64,000 bases of DNA from Streptomyces sp. NBC_01717 (GCF_036248255.1 NZ_CP109179.1:1-64000); one strand, 5' to 3'; shown: positions 43,822 through 53,268, counted from the stretch's first letter. The notes: generated from the sequence alone by a model not told the origin. Made by a program: numbers and translations.

Positions 43822-44257
43822 TTGAGGGATCTGGCACGACGTCTGAGGTCGGTCACGCTGGGTTGGCCGGTCACGGGAAGCAGCACCCGATTGCTCAGGA
43901 GACCATGCATGTCAATAGTTCTGACGGGGTGCGACATGCCGTCTCTGGCGTAATCGCTCATTGGGGCGGTTGGCGGTGTCAGGCTGTACGGGGTGATCAC
44001 TGTCGTGCGCGGAGCCCCGTGTGTACGGGGCGTGTGAGCGCTCTTGGAGCGGATCGCCCTTGTGCGCCCGATGGATCCGGGCGCGTCGGGTCAGGGCACT
44101 GCCAGCCGGAATGCGTGGCCAGGGAGTTGAAGGCGCCACCGTCGAAGGGCGGGAGAAGGCGATCCCCATCCTGGCTGGCACCGCCTGGTACCAGCACCTG
44201 GCCACCGAAGGCAAGCATCAGGCCGCCTGGCGAACACCTCAGGGAGACAGCCGCCCA
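43822..44257. other. Stretch without a confident gene
   Basis: About 430 bp between the repeat and the phosphatase. No protein-like frame was found. The GGGAGA at about 44242 is the likely ribosome binding site of the next gene. Confidence 0.35.
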
Positions 44258-45544
44258 GTGAGTTCCCCGCGGCAGCGGGACGAGAGGGATGTGCACGCAG
44301 CGATGGCCGAAGGCGGGCGGAACCTGAGCAAGTCTGGGGTGGACCGGTCGGAGGGGTTTGGTGAGCGGTTGCTGGGTGTGCTGCTGGACCGGACTCACGA
44401 GATGCCGCCGCAACTGATCGCCCCGCTCGTTGCGGAAGAGGTGGCCAGGGTCGGTGGCCGGGACCTCTCGATCCTCTTGCAGGACTACGAACAAATGCGC
44501 CTGGTACCGCTGCCGGGCCGGCGGCTGAAGGTAGGTGACCCCGAACCGGTCGAGGACTCCCCCGCCGGCGACGCGTTCCTGAGCCGCAAAGCGGTAGAGG
44601 TACCACAGGACGGCAGCGTGCGGATGTATCTGCCGCTGCTGGACGGCAGCGACCAGATCGGCGCGATGGCCGTCACCCTGGACAGCGTCGATGACGACGA
44701 CCGGCGGCTGCTACGCAGACTCGCCGGTCTGATCGCCGACATGATCGTCACCAAGGACGCCTACACCGACCTGTTTTTCCAGACCCGACGCAGCGCCCCG
44801 ATGAGCGTGGCCGCGGAGATCCAGTGGTCGTTGCTGCCCCCGCTGTCGATGACTGTTCCGCAGGTCGAGGTGGCCGGAATCCTCGAGCCCGCGTACGACG
44901 TGGCCGGCGACAGTTTCGACTACGCCCTCAACGGCGACATCCTTCATGTGGCCATGATCGACGCGATGGGCCACGGCCTGGACGCGGCGACCATGGCGAC
45001 GGTGGCCATCGGCGCCTATCGCCACACGCGACGGGCCAACACGAGTCTGTCCCAGGTGTACGCGTTCATGGACAAGGCCATCAATGAGCAGTTCGGCCCC
45101 GACCACTTCGTCACCGCACAGATGATGTGTCTGAACATCGCCACGGGCCGCATGCAATGGGTCAACGCCGGCCACCCGGCACCGCTGCTGATCCGTGACC
45201 GCACCGTGGTGGACCGGCTGGAAAGCCCCACCACACTACCGGTCGGCTTCGGCGGTGAGCAGCCGACAGTCAGCGAGCGGATCCTGGAACCCGGGGACCG
45301 GTTGCTGTGCTTCACCGACGGCCTGATCGAGGAACACGAAACCGGCGGAGAACAGTTCGGTGAGGAACAACTCATCGAGTGCACCAACCGGATCCTCCGT
45401 GACCGCACCGCGGTCAGGTCGGTGGTGCGTGGGCTCTCCCACGCCCTCAAACACGAACGAGGCGACGTCACCAGCGACGACGCGACCATCTTCCTCATCG
45501 AGTGGCGGGGCGGCGACGCCGATCACCTCGCCACCCTCGACTGA
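44258..45544 (+). CDS. SpoIIE-type PP2C phosphatase with N-terminal sensor
   Basis: 428 residues from GTG 44258 with GGGAG upstream (ATG 44303 is possible). The N-terminal ~150 residues are a GAF-like sensor (LIAPLVAEEVARVGGRDLSI, YLPLLDGSDQIGAMAVTLD). The PP2C domain has its acids: YDVAGDSFDYAL, MIDAMGHGLDAATMA, CFTDGLIEEHE, and TSDDATIFLIEW. It would dephosphorylate a serine on an anti-anti-sigma partner. No partner gene is nearby. Its catalytic set is intact, unlike the 47513-49459 protein. Confidence 0.8.
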   Translation: MSSPRQRDERDVHAAMAEGGRNLSKSGVDRSEGFGERLLGVLLDRTHEMPPQLIAPLVAEEVARVGGRDLSILLQDYEQMRLVPLPGRRLKVGDPEPVEDSPAGDAFLSRKAVEVPQDGSVRMYLPLLDGSDQIGAMAVTLDSVDDDDRRLLRRLAGLIADMIVTKDAYTDLFFQTRRSAPMSVAAEIQWSLLPPLSMTVPQVEVAGILEPAYDVAGDSFDYALNGDILHVAMIDAMGHGLDAATMATVAIGAYRHTRRANTSLSQVYAFMDKAINEQFGPDHFVTAQMMCLNIATGRMQWVNAGHPAPLLIRDRTVVDRLESPTTLPVGFGGEQPTVSERILEPGDRLLCFTDGLIEEHETGGEQFGEEQLIECTNRILRDRTAVRSVVRGLSHALKHERGDVTSDDATIFLIEWRGGDADHLATLD

Positions 45545-45794
45545 GCCGACAACGCAAGGACTTCCTTCGCGCTACGAGTCGCTGTTGGGATCCGAGCGGC
45601 CAAGCACCGTCCGCCCCCTGCCCAGCAGTGTCCGGCCAGACGAGGGGGCGACCGGCCGGACACCATCGGGGTTGTGAGCCCCCTGTCGGGCAGCGGTCCA
45701 CGCCGCAGCGGAGGACATTTGACTGGACCACCACCCACACCACAATCGTCACGCTGGACCAGGCCACTCGCATCTGGGCCAGCAAGGTGCACTA

Positions 45795-46767
45795 GGCACT
45801 GTTTCTCGGATCATGTTCGGAGCCAGATCATGATGGCTGCGAGGGTGACGGTTCCGAGGTAGATGTAGGCGCGTTTCTCGTAGCGGGTGGCGACGGCGCG
45901 GAAGCCTTTGAGTCGGTTGATGGCGCGTTCGACGGTGTTGCGTTTCTTGTAGCGCTCGCTGTCGAACCCGGTGGGCCGGCCGCCTCGAGAACCTCGGTTC
46001 TGCCGGTGTCTTTGCTGGTCGAGACGTTCGGGGCGCGACCCGACCATGTCTTGGCGGACAAGGCCTACACGTCCCGGAAGAACCGCCGTTACCTACGACG
46101 ACGCGGAATCCGGCACACGAACGTCCCAGACACTCGCCGATCTGACCACCTCCTCCAGCCGGACGGCCAGTCTCCGCAGCACCGGATCGACCTGGTTCGT
46201 CCCCCGGCCGGCCCCCTTTTCAGCCGCGGCGGCTTCACCACCAAGATCCACCTCGTCGCCGAGGGACGATGCCGCCCCCTCGCTTTCGTCCTGACGCCCG
46301 GACACTACGGTTGGAGCAGGTCTCCGTGCCCCGCACCGGAGTCGGACGGCCCCGCACCGCGGCCGCCGACGCTTTCCTCGCGCCGGCGGCGTGCTGGTGG
46401 GCCCGCACCGCCGTCGAGTCCACCGACACATCCCAGTCGATCCCGCCCGCGGCGTCCTCGGCAGCCTGGATGCGAGACAGCAGCATCTTCCAGGTTCCAT
46501 CAGCTGACCAGCGACGATGCCGCTTATAGACCGTTTCCCACGGCCCGAACCGCTCCGGCAGATCCCGCCACTGCACACCCGTCCGCACCCTGTAGAGAAC
46601 CCCGTTGATCACCCGCCGATGATCGCTCCACCGACCCCCACGCGCACCACCAGGAGGTAAGAACGACTCCAGCCGATCCCACTCCGCATTCGTCAGATCC
46701 CCACGGCCCATGCAGCCAGCCTGACCCCAACACCCCACTCACGTCCGGAGATCCGAGAAACAGTGCC
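45795..46767 (-). mobile_element. Scrambled IS5-family element with intact ends
   Basis: 973 bp with 18-bp perfect inverted ends (GGCACTGTTTCTCGGATC at 45795-45812; complement at 46750-46767) flanked by TA. The transposase coding is in pieces. The N-terminal part (about 46385-46711, ending near VSVDSTAVRAHQHAAGA) and C-terminal part (45811 to about 46022, RGGRPTGFDSERYKKRNTVE) are on the minus strand. Two internal parts, GGFTTKIHLVAEGRCRPLAF (about 46224-46365) and RPDHVLADKAYTSRKNRRY (about 46030-46125), are on the plus strand. It cannot make transposase, but its ends could be moved in trans. Confidence 0.75.
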
Positions 46768-46831
46768 TAGCCGCTGCCGCAGGCCCTGGGGTACGGCTCG
46801 CTCAGCTGAAGAGACAGCAGCGTTCCTGCGC

Positions 46832-46965
46832 ATGGAAAGCGTCCTCAGCAACAGCGGGAGACGTGGGGTCCTCTCCGACCAGGAAGCCGCCGACACCGTC
46901 CTCGCCCGGTACGCCGACGACATCGGCTGGGACGTGGACACCATCCTCGCCACACGCCGCCCGGC
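46832..46965 (+). pseudogene. Unknown protein fragment
   Basis: From ATG 46832: MESVLSNSGRRGVLSDQEAA and then ARYADDIGWDVDTILA. It looks like a real protein segment, but the frame dissolves where the DUF2231-like fragment begins in another frame. Confidence 0.35.
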
Positions 46966-47170
46966 GGCTCGGACTGGCACTGCCGCTACTCGCCCTGGTC
47001 ACGCTGGCGACCGTACCGCTGGCCACCCAGGCTGGGGAGTGGCTGGAGCGACACGTAGACAGCGACCCGCTGGTGCAGCGTCACGCCGAGCTGGGCGACG
47101 AAATGCTGCCGTGGGCGCTGGGCCTGTTCGTGCTGGCGGCCGGCGTGTGGTGGATCTCCCGCCGTACGAG
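46953..47170 (+). pseudogene. DUF2231-like membrane protein fragment
   Basis: ARRLGLALPLLALVTLATVP, QAGEWLERHVDSDPLVQRHA and ELGDEMLPWALGLFVLAAGV resemble the middle of DUF2231 membrane proteins. Both ends are missing. The helicase tail follows in a third frame. Confidence 0.45.
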
Positions 47171-47175
47171 CGCGC

Positions 47176-47244
47176 CGCGACAAGCTCGACGCCAAGCAGC
47201 TCTGCGCACTCGCCGAGTTGGGAGTGGAGTGGGCCGTGTCGTAG
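47176..47244 (+). pseudogene. C-terminal tail of an HA-type helicase
   Basis: RDKLDAKQLCALAELGVEWA-VS-stop closely matches the tail RRDRLAQEQLDALRELGVEW of the helicase at 632-3295. Only the last 22 codons remain. It is the third trace of this helicase family in the window. Confidence 0.55.
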
Positions 47245-47512
47245 GCGATCGCTGTGAAAAGCCCAGCACATCCCACCAGGCACGGTCCGAACTGGGGCAC
47301 CTGTCGACTCCCAGACGACAAGGGAGGAGCACATGAGCACCGAGCAGCACGATGCGTGCGGGGGAAGGACTGTCCTGCATCAGCCAGAGGTGACCGTGCG
47401 CTCTGCGGGTGCTGGCCGGGACGGCGGTGTCGTCGGCTGCGGTGGACGAGTTGGTCTCACTGCTGGAGGCCGTGGCGCACGCCGGGGTCCGGTGACGGGT
47501 GATCCGTGCAGG

Positions 47513-49459
47513 TCACGTGCCGGATTGAGGGAGAGTCTGTTCGCTCCAGACGGTCTTGCCTTCGGTGGTGTAGCGGGTGCCCCATCGTTGGGCGAGTTGA
47601 GCGACGATGAACAGGCCGCGTCCCCCTTCGTCGACTGTGCGGGCGTGGCGCAGTTGGGGGGAGGTAGCACTGTCGTCGTGGACTTCGCAGGTGAGGGTGC
47701 GGTTCTTGATGAGGCGTAGTTGCATGGGCGGGGCGCCGTAGCGGATCGCGTTGGTGACGAGTTCGCTGACGATCAGTTCGGCTGCGTACGCGGTGTCTTC
47801 GTCCACGTTCCAGTCTGCGAGTGTCCGGCGGGTGTGTCCGCGGGCGGTGGCGGCTGCTGTGGGGTCATGGTCGAGGAGCCAGGTGGCAAGAGAGTGGGCG
47901 GGGAAGGGCCGGGTGCGTGCGAGGAGGAGCACGGCATCGCCCGGACAGTCCGTACCGCGGAAGGTGTCGAGGATGTCGTCGCACAGGTCCTTAAGAGGCC
48001 GGCCGGGTGGAACAAGGACATCGCGCAGGAGTGCGGGGGCACTGTCGGATTCGGCGGGGGGTGTGGGCAGGGTCGCGGGGGTGTAGAGGGCGAGGGTGCT
48101 GCCGTGGGGGAGGTCGGTTGTGGTGGCGGCGAAGGGCGGACCTTCCGGGCTGCCCAAAAGTGGCCCTGGGTTGCCGTCCGGGACCTCGGTGCTGCTGTCG
48201 GGGCGGATGATCACGGGGGCGGTGTGTCCGGCCCGTGCGAAGGTGCACGTGCGGGTGACCGGGTCGTAGACCGCGTAGACGCAGCTCGCCGAGAACGGTT
48301 GCCGGTGCAGGGGGTCGCCGGGGGGCAGAGCCGCGCGCTCTGCTGCCAGGAAGACGGCGGTGTCGTTGAGGCGCGCGAGGAGCTCGTCGGGTTGTAGGTC
48401 CAGTGCGGCCAGGGAGTGGATGACGGTGCGGAGTTGTCCCATGGTGGTGGCGGCTTGGATGCCGCGGCCGGCGACCTCGCCGACGACCAGAGCCGTGCGG
48501 GCGCCGGACAAGGGGATCGTGTCGAACCAGCCTCCCCCACCACCGAAGCCGGGCACGTACAGATGGGCGGTCTCCACGGTGCTGTGTGAGGCGGGATGAC
48601 GGGGGAGCTGGTGACGCTGGACCGTCGCGGCGATGGTGTACTCGCGGGTGAAGCGGCAGGCGTTGTCGATACACAGGGCGGTGTGGGAGGCCAGATCGGC
48701 AGCAAGGCCGACATCGTCCTCGTTGTAGGGATCGGACCCGCCGGTGCGGAAGAAGCTCAGCACTCCCAGAGCCGTTCCGCGCAGAGCCAGCGGAGCCACG
48801 ATGAGTGTGTGCGCTCCAGTTGCGCGGACCGCCCTGGCCCTGCGGGCATCGAGCCACGAGGTGTCGGGGCTCAGGGCCACGAGACGAGGACGGAAATCGC
48901 TCAGGGCCTGCGCATAGGGAGGCAGCAAGTTGAGGGTCCGCACGTCGTGCACCGGATGGGCCTGTACCTGCAGGCCGTCGCGGGCGCGGATGGCGGCACG
49001 GCGCAGAGCAACGTCCTGAGCCAGTGCCCCTGTCGGGGACTCCTCGCCGCGAACCACCGCGTCCACGACGTCCACCACGGCGGCATCGGCGAAGCCGGGC
49101 ACCAAGGCCTCCACCAGCTCCTGGCAGGTGGCGATCACGTCCAGGGTCCGTCCCACACGCTCGCGCACAGTGTTCAGGAAACCCAACCGCGCACGCGCCT
49201 GCTCCTGTTCCGTGACGTCGACCACCGTGACAACCACTCCCAGGACCGCCCCCTGCGGGTCCTGCAGACGGAACACCGACACCGACCGGATTCTTTCCCG
49301 CCCCTGTTCGGCTGCCAGCCGCATCCGGAGCAGATACTCACGCACCGGCGCACCGCTCTCCAGCACACCACGGAGCATCGCCTCCACCTCATCGGGCGCG
49401 CACAGGCCGGCATACGCCTCGGCGAAAGGCCGCCCGAGCAGGCCCTCGACTCCACGCAC
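47513..49459 (-). CDS. PAS-GAF-SpoIIE-HATPase protein with degenerate phosphatase site
   Basis: 648 residues from GTG 49459, where the frame starts inside a PAS domain, so it is probably 5' truncated. Order: PAS, GAF, SpoIIE-like, HATPase_c (ELIVSELVTNAIRYG; DEGGRGLFIVAQLA). The phosphatase metal ligands are replaced: GGGGWFD for GGDWFD (near residue 308), GEVAGRG for GDVxGHG, LYTPATL for YTDGL, and GDAVLLLA for DDAxLL. Compare the intact 27867-29333 protein. It may be a pseudophosphatase that binds anti-anti-sigma partners, with the ATPase part still active. Confidence 0.75.
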   Translation of the reverse strand: MRGVEGLLGRPFAEAYAGLCAPDEVEAMLRGVLESGAPVREYLLRMRLAAEQGRERIRSVSVFRLQDPQGAVLGVVVTVVDVTEQEQARARLGFLNTVRERVGRTLDVIATCQELVEALVPGFADAAVVDVVDAVVRGEESPTGALAQDVALRRAAIRARDGLQVQAHPVHDVRTLNLLPPYAQALSDFRPRLVALSPDTSWLDARRARAVRATGAHTLIVAPLALRGTALGVLSFFRTGGSDPYNEDDVGLAADLASHTALCIDNACRFTREYTIAATVQRHQLPRHPASHSTVETAHLYVPGFGGGGGWFDTIPLSGARTALVVGEVAGRGIQAATTMGQLRTVIHSLAALDLQPDELLARLNDTAVFLAAERAALPPGDPLHRQPFSASCVYAVYDPVTRTCTFARAGHTAPVIIRPDSSTEVPDGNPGPLLGSPEGPPFAATTTDLPHGSTLALYTPATLPTPPAESDSAPALLRDVLVPPGRPLKDLCDDILDTFRGTDCPGDAVLLLARTRPFPAHSLATWLLDHDPTAAATARGHTRRTLADWNVDEDTAYAAELIVSELVTNAIRYGAPPMQLRLIKNRTLTCEVHDDSATSPQLRHARTVDEGGRGLFIVAQLAQRWGTRYTTEGKTVWSEQTLPQSGT

Positions 49460-49917
49460 TCACTACCGACCGTCTGAGGGCCTGACTCGGAAGATCGCTG
49501 CAAAAGCCAACGCCGGGGCGGCAGCCTGGTGCCAGGACGCCGTCTACCGGCTTCCGTCCATGCCCTGGCCCATCCACCTCCGGCTTCCCAATGCCCCATT
49601 GACGGTCCGGCCGCCGCACATTTCCGCCGCCACCACACAGCATCCGCCCGGCCCGGAACCGGCCCACCCCGAAATCCGCCACGCCGAGCTGGGGATCATC
49701 CTGGAACAGCTCAGCAACCCCTCAGTAGGCCCACCTGCATCCACCGAGGGAGCGTCATGAATCACGGTGTGTACCTCCACGAAGGAGTCACCTGATGGGT
49801 ATGAGTGCTGATCACCTGATCGGGACCGAGAGCGGCGTGTCGCTGCAGCGCGCGGCTCCCTACCATCGGGCCGTGACGATCGCCTGATCACCCTCATCGA
49901 CTACCAAGAGCGCGGGC

Positions 49918-50160
49918 GTGGTGAACAACATCAACACCCTCGCATCCGGAACGGCCTGCTACCTCACATCCAGCGGCGTGGCAGAGGCGGAACGCTTCGT
50001 ACGGGAACGGGACGCCACCCGTAGCAGGTTCCGCCTCGCGACGAACCGGGTCGAGCTGGGCACTTTCATGGGCGCCCCGTACATGCACGTGCTCGACGGT
50101 GTGGACAGAGACTGGCAGAGCTCCGGTGCTCCACCGGACACCACTCACCACGCCCCATGA
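49918..50160 (+). CDS. Small hypothetical protein
   Basis: About 80 residues from GTG 49918 (NNINTLASGTACYLTSSGVA, then EAERFVRERDATRSRFRLA). It is protein-like at the start; its 3' part coincides with dispersed repeat copy A. The stop overlaps an ATG for the next frame. No family recognised. Confidence 0.35.
   Translation: MVNNINTLASGTACYLTSSGVAEAERFVRERDATRSRFRLATNRVELGTFMGAPYMHVLDGVDRDWQSSGAPPDTTHHAP
50103..50156. repeat. Dispersed 55-bp repeat, copy A
   Basis: It matches 63943-63999 with few changes: GGACAGAGAC...CCACCGGACACCACT...CCACGCCCC, including the CCGGTG/CACCGG hairpin. Confidence 0.65.
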
Positions 50161-50480
50161 CCGACCAGACACCAGCAGACAAGCAGGCCGCGGGCCAACC
50201 AGGTGACGAACACGCCACTGGCTCGCGCGTCACCACCCGGGCACCCCTACCCGGCACAGAAACTGGGTCAGCAGCGCCCAGGCCCATCCTGGCGCCAGCC
50301 CCTGAGCTCCCGGAACGGCGCCTCGACACCGCCCTCCCGGGAGCCACGGCACCCACGACCGGCAGGCGAGGCGACCCTCGCCAGCCGCACCGGCAACCGG
50401 CTGTGGTGACTCCCCAAGAAACCTCGCCACGGCTCGGGACAGCAACCCGAGTTCCATTCACCACGCCCATCCGCAGATGA
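50157..50480 (+). CDS. Doubtful Pro/Thr-rich ORF
   Basis: 107 residues from ATG 50157, overlapping the preceding stop by 4 bp (ATGA). It is low-complexity, rich in Pro, Thr, Ala and Arg, with no domain. It may not be translated. Confidence 0.2.
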   Translation: MTDQTPADKQAAGQPGDEHATGSRVTTRAPLPGTETGSAAPRPILAPAPELPERRLDTALPGATAPTTGRRGDPRQPHRQPAVVTPQETSPRLGTATRVPFTTPIRR

Positions 50481-50490
50481 CCGGCGTGGA

Positions 50491-50613
50491 GTGCCTGGCG
50501 GTGGCATCGGCTTCGAGGGGACAACACCGCCAGGCACCAACCACCATCGCAGACCACACACGCTTACTACGATCGCGCGGAATCCCTGACTGGCCTCTAT
50601 CGAGCAGCTGCGC
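50491..50613. repeat. Dispersed 120-bp repeat, copy 2
   Basis: Copy of 43703-43821. Here the hairpin is a perfect 12 bp, TGCCTGGCGGTG / CACCGCCAGGCA. It lies just past the 3' end of the minus-strand acyl-CoA ligase and could serve as its terminator. Confidence 0.75.
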
Positions 50614-50671
50614 GGGAAGCCGGGCGCCGCTTCGTGGTCAGCTGCTCCGCGGCCGATTCCGGGGCGGCGGG

Positions 50672-52150
50672 TCAGCCCTGCGTGGTCTGCGGGCGGACGA
50701 TCCGGCGCTTGAGGATCTTTCCGGTGGCGCCCTTAGGGAAGGCGTCGAGGAGCCAGACCTCGCGCGGGTACTTGTAGGCGGCCACGCGCTCCTTGACGAA
50801 CTCCTGGATCTCCTGGGCGGTGGTCCTGACATCGGGGCGCAGCGCGACGGCGGCGGTGACCTCTTCGCCGAGGGTGGGGCGCGGGATACCGATCACGGCG
50901 GCTTCGGCGATGGCTGGGTGCTCGTAGAGGACCTCTTCGATCTCGCGGGGGTAGACGTTGAAGCCGCCGCGGATGATCATGTCCTTCTTGCGGTCGACGA
51001 TGAAGTAGTAGCCGTCCTCGTCGACGGTGGCGAGGTCACCGGTGCGCAGCCAGCCGTCGAGGACGGTTTCGGCGGTGGCCTCGGGACGGCCCCAGTAGCC
51101 CTTCATGACGTTGTGGCCGCGGACGCAGAGTTCGCCGACGCCGTTCTTCTCGTCGATCAGGCACAGCTCGACGCCCTCGATCGGAGTGCCGATGGAGCCC
51201 GCCTTGCGCGGACGGTCCGGGTGATTGAAGGAGGCGACCGGTGAGGTCTCGGACATGCCGAAGCCCTCGAGGACCGGACAGCCGAAAGCATTCTCGAAGC
51301 CGTGCAGGACCTCGATTGGCAGGGAGGCGCCGCCGGAGACGCACAGCCGCAGCGAGGACACATCGATGCCGTCGCGGTCAGTGCCGAGCATGGCTGCGTA
51401 CATGGTGGGCACGCCTTCGAACACGGTGATGTGCTCGCGGGCGACGGTCTCCAGCGCGGCGGCGGGCTCGAAGCGGGGGAGCATGACCAGGCCGGCGCCG
51501 GCGGTCATGGCGGTGTTCATGGCGCAGGTCTGGCCGAAGGCGTGGAAGAGCGGGAGGCAGCCCATCACCGTGTCGTCGGGGGTGAGTCCGAAGAGCGGGC
51601 CGGCGGTGATCTCGGCGTTGCGTATCAGGTTGGTGTGGGTGAGTTCGGCGCCCTTGGGTGCCCCGGTGGTGCCGGAGGTGTAGAGGATGACGGCGGTGTC
51701 CTCGGCCTCGCGCGGGACCGACGGGGCGGGCTCGGGGTGCTCGGCGAGCAGTTCGTCGAGCGAGCCGTCCTCGATGGGCACCACGCGGGCCCCGGTTCCC
51801 TCGGCCCCAGTGGCGGCCTCCTGGGCGACCGGGCCGAACGCGAAGGCCAGACGTGCTTGGGAGTCGCCCAGGTAATGGGCCACCTCGCGTGCCTTGAGCA
51901 GCGGGTTCATCGGTACCACGATCGCGCCGGTTCGCAGCACGCCGTAGTACAGGACTGGGAATTCCGGCAGGTTGGGCAGCATGACGCCGACCCGGTCGCC
52001 AGGGGCGACTCCGGCGTCGGCCAGCATCGCGGCAGCCCGGCCGGACAGCTCGTCCAGTTGCGCGAACGTCAGCGACTGGTCGCCGATGCTCACCGCGGTC
52101 CGTCCGCCATGCCGTTGTGCGGACTGGGTAAGAAGATCGCTGAGGTTCAT
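50672..52150 (-). CDS. Long-chain fatty acid-CoA ligase (AMP-binding)
   Basis: 492 residues from ATG 52150. All motifs are intact: ILYTSGTTGAPKGAELTHTN, GFGMSETSPVASFN, GWLRTGDLATVDEDGYYFI, VDRKKDMIIRGGFNVYPREI, and the catalytic Lys in GATGKILKRRI. It forms acyl-AMP and then acyl-CoA. It differs from the ligase at 37113-38723 and is shorter. Immediately upstream lie pieces of an aldehyde dehydrogenase gene, suggesting an original aldehyde-to-acid-to-CoA pair that an inversion destroyed. Confidence 0.9.
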   Translation of the reverse strand: MNLSDLLTQSAQRHGGRTAVSIGDQSLTFAQLDELSGRAAAMLADAGVAPGDRVGVMLPNLPEFPVLYYGVLRTGAIVVPMNPLLKAREVAHYLGDSQARLAFAFGPVAQEAATGAEGTGARVVPIEDGSLDELLAEHPEPAPSVPREAEDTAVILYTSGTTGAPKGAELTHTNLIRNAEITAGPLFGLTPDDTVMGCLPLFHAFGQTCAMNTAMTAGAGLVMLPRFEPAAALETVAREHITVFEGVPTMYAAMLGTDRDGIDVSSLRLCVSGGASLPIEVLHGFENAFGCPVLEGFGMSETSPVASFNHPDRPRKAGSIGTPIEGVELCLIDEKNGVGELCVRGHNVMKGYWGRPEATAETVLDGWLRTGDLATVDEDGYYFIVDRKKDMIIRGGFNVYPREIEEVLYEHPAIAEAAVIGIPRPTLGEEVTAAVALRPDVRTTAQEIQEFVKERVAAYKYPREVWLLDAFPKGATGKILKRRIVRPQTTQG

Positions 52151-52186
52151 GCGTTACGGGTCTCCTCGTCCTTGAGGGGCGTGATG

Positions 52187-52413
52187 TCAGCCGCGCAGTG
52201 CGGAGTTGAAGATGCCGGGCAGTTTCGTGATACCGGGTGCTGCGGTGAAGTGGGTGACGCGTTGGACGGTCGTCAGGGAGGTGCGGTTGGTGACGAAATA
52301 CGGTGGCTTGGGCGATAGGGAGGGCGAACCGGCGAACAAGCCGCGCGGGGCGGGGGCAAACGGCGCGCGCAGCACGGTCTTCACGATGTCCTCGAGCATG
52401 AAGGCGTTGTGGA
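52187..52413 (-). pseudogene. Aldehyde dehydrogenase C-terminal tail
   Basis: FVHNAFMLEDIVKTVLRAPF, then KPPYFVTNRTSLTTVQRVTH and KLPGIFNSALRG-stop, the end of a bacterial aldehyde dehydrogenase on the minus strand. The segment that should precede it in the same gene is at 52418-52655 on the plus strand, so an inversion breakpoint lies at about 52414-52418. Confidence 0.6.
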
Positions 52414-52417
52414 CGAA

Positions 52418-52655
52418 TGCGCCACGCCGTCGACTTCGCCAACGACACCCTGCCCGGCACTCTCGGCGCCACCCTGATCGTCCACCCCAAGACCGAGAAG
52501 ACTCACCGCGCCACCGTCCACCAGGCCATCGCTGACCTGCGCTACGGAACCCTCGGCGTCAACTGCTGGTCCGCGATCGGATTCCTCCTCGGCTTCACCC
52601 CCTGGGGCGCCCACCCCGGACACACGCGGCAGGACATCGGCAGCGGTGCGGTCAC
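52418..52655 (+). pseudogene. Aldehyde dehydrogenase internal piece, inverted
   Basis: AVDFANDTLPGTLGATLIVH, then GTLGVNCWSAIGFLLGFTPW and HPGHTRQDIGSG. This is the stretch directly upstream of the tail in intact family members. It meets the minus-strand tail head to head, and most of the gene including the catalytic Cys is gone. Confidence 0.6.
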
Positions 52656-52694
52656 TATCAGCGGCCGAAACCCACTCACCTCACCCAGCGCGAA

Positions 52695-52729
52695 GCGGCG
52701 CACCACGGCCCCGAGCCGTGGTGCGCCGC
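52695..52729. terminator. 14-bp GC hairpin
   Basis: GCGGCGCACCACGG (52695-52708), loop CCCCGAG, CCGTGGTGCGCCGC (52716-52729). It sits about 55 bp past the end of the lamin-tail gene on the minus strand, a likely terminator. Confidence 0.7.
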
Positions 52730-52782
52730 CAAGGAACTGCAGTTGGGTCAGCCTTCGGTGCGAAGGAGAAAGCCGGCGTTGG

Positions 52783-53268
52783 TCAGTGGCGTCCGTTGCG
52801 ATCCCGGCCGCCGTGGTGGTGACCCCACGATGTGGAGTCGATCGTGCGCCCGTGGGCGTCGCGCAGGGTTGCGGTGTCTTGGTCGTTGTTCCACACGTAG
52901 GTGCGGCGGTCCTGGTAGACGTCGCGACTCGTGTCGCGGCCGGTACCGGTGTGGACGCGGACGGAGGAACGTCCGGGCAGACGCAGGTCGAACCGGTAGG
53001 TGTGCCGGCTTTCGTCGGTCAGGATCCAGTTCCGAAGGTTGACACTGTTCCGACCGGTATTGGTGATAGTGACCCATTCACCGTTCAGGCTCCGGTTGGA
53101 GCGGTCATCGCGCCCAGGACTGTCGTACTGGACGTGGCCCACAACGACGGACGAGTACCGGGACAGGGCACGGCCGTGGTCGTCGGCACTCGCGGGCAGA
53201 GCAGCGACGGCGAGCAACGCTCCGGCCGCGAGGACGGTGGCGGTCAGACGACGGGTGGTACGGGACAT
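52783..53268 (-). CDS. Secreted lamin-tail-domain protein
   Basis: 161 residues. A signal peptide (RRLTATVLAAGALLAVAAL, cleavage after ASA near residue 28) precedes a lamin tail domain: LNGEWVTITNTGRNSVNLRN, then WILTDESRHTYRF, the immunoglobulin-like fold found in bacterial secreted proteins. It is exported and may bind surface or DNA-like ligands. No enzyme motif. A strong terminator follows. Confidence 0.85.
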   Translation of the reverse strand: MSRTTRRLTATVLAAGALLAVAALPASADDHGRALSRYSSVVVGHVQYDSPGRDDRSNRSLNGEWVTITNTGRNSVNLRNWILTDESRHTYRFDLRLPGRSSVRVHTGTGRDTSRDVYQDRRTYVWNNDQDTATLRDAHGRTIDSTSWGHHHGGRDRNGRH

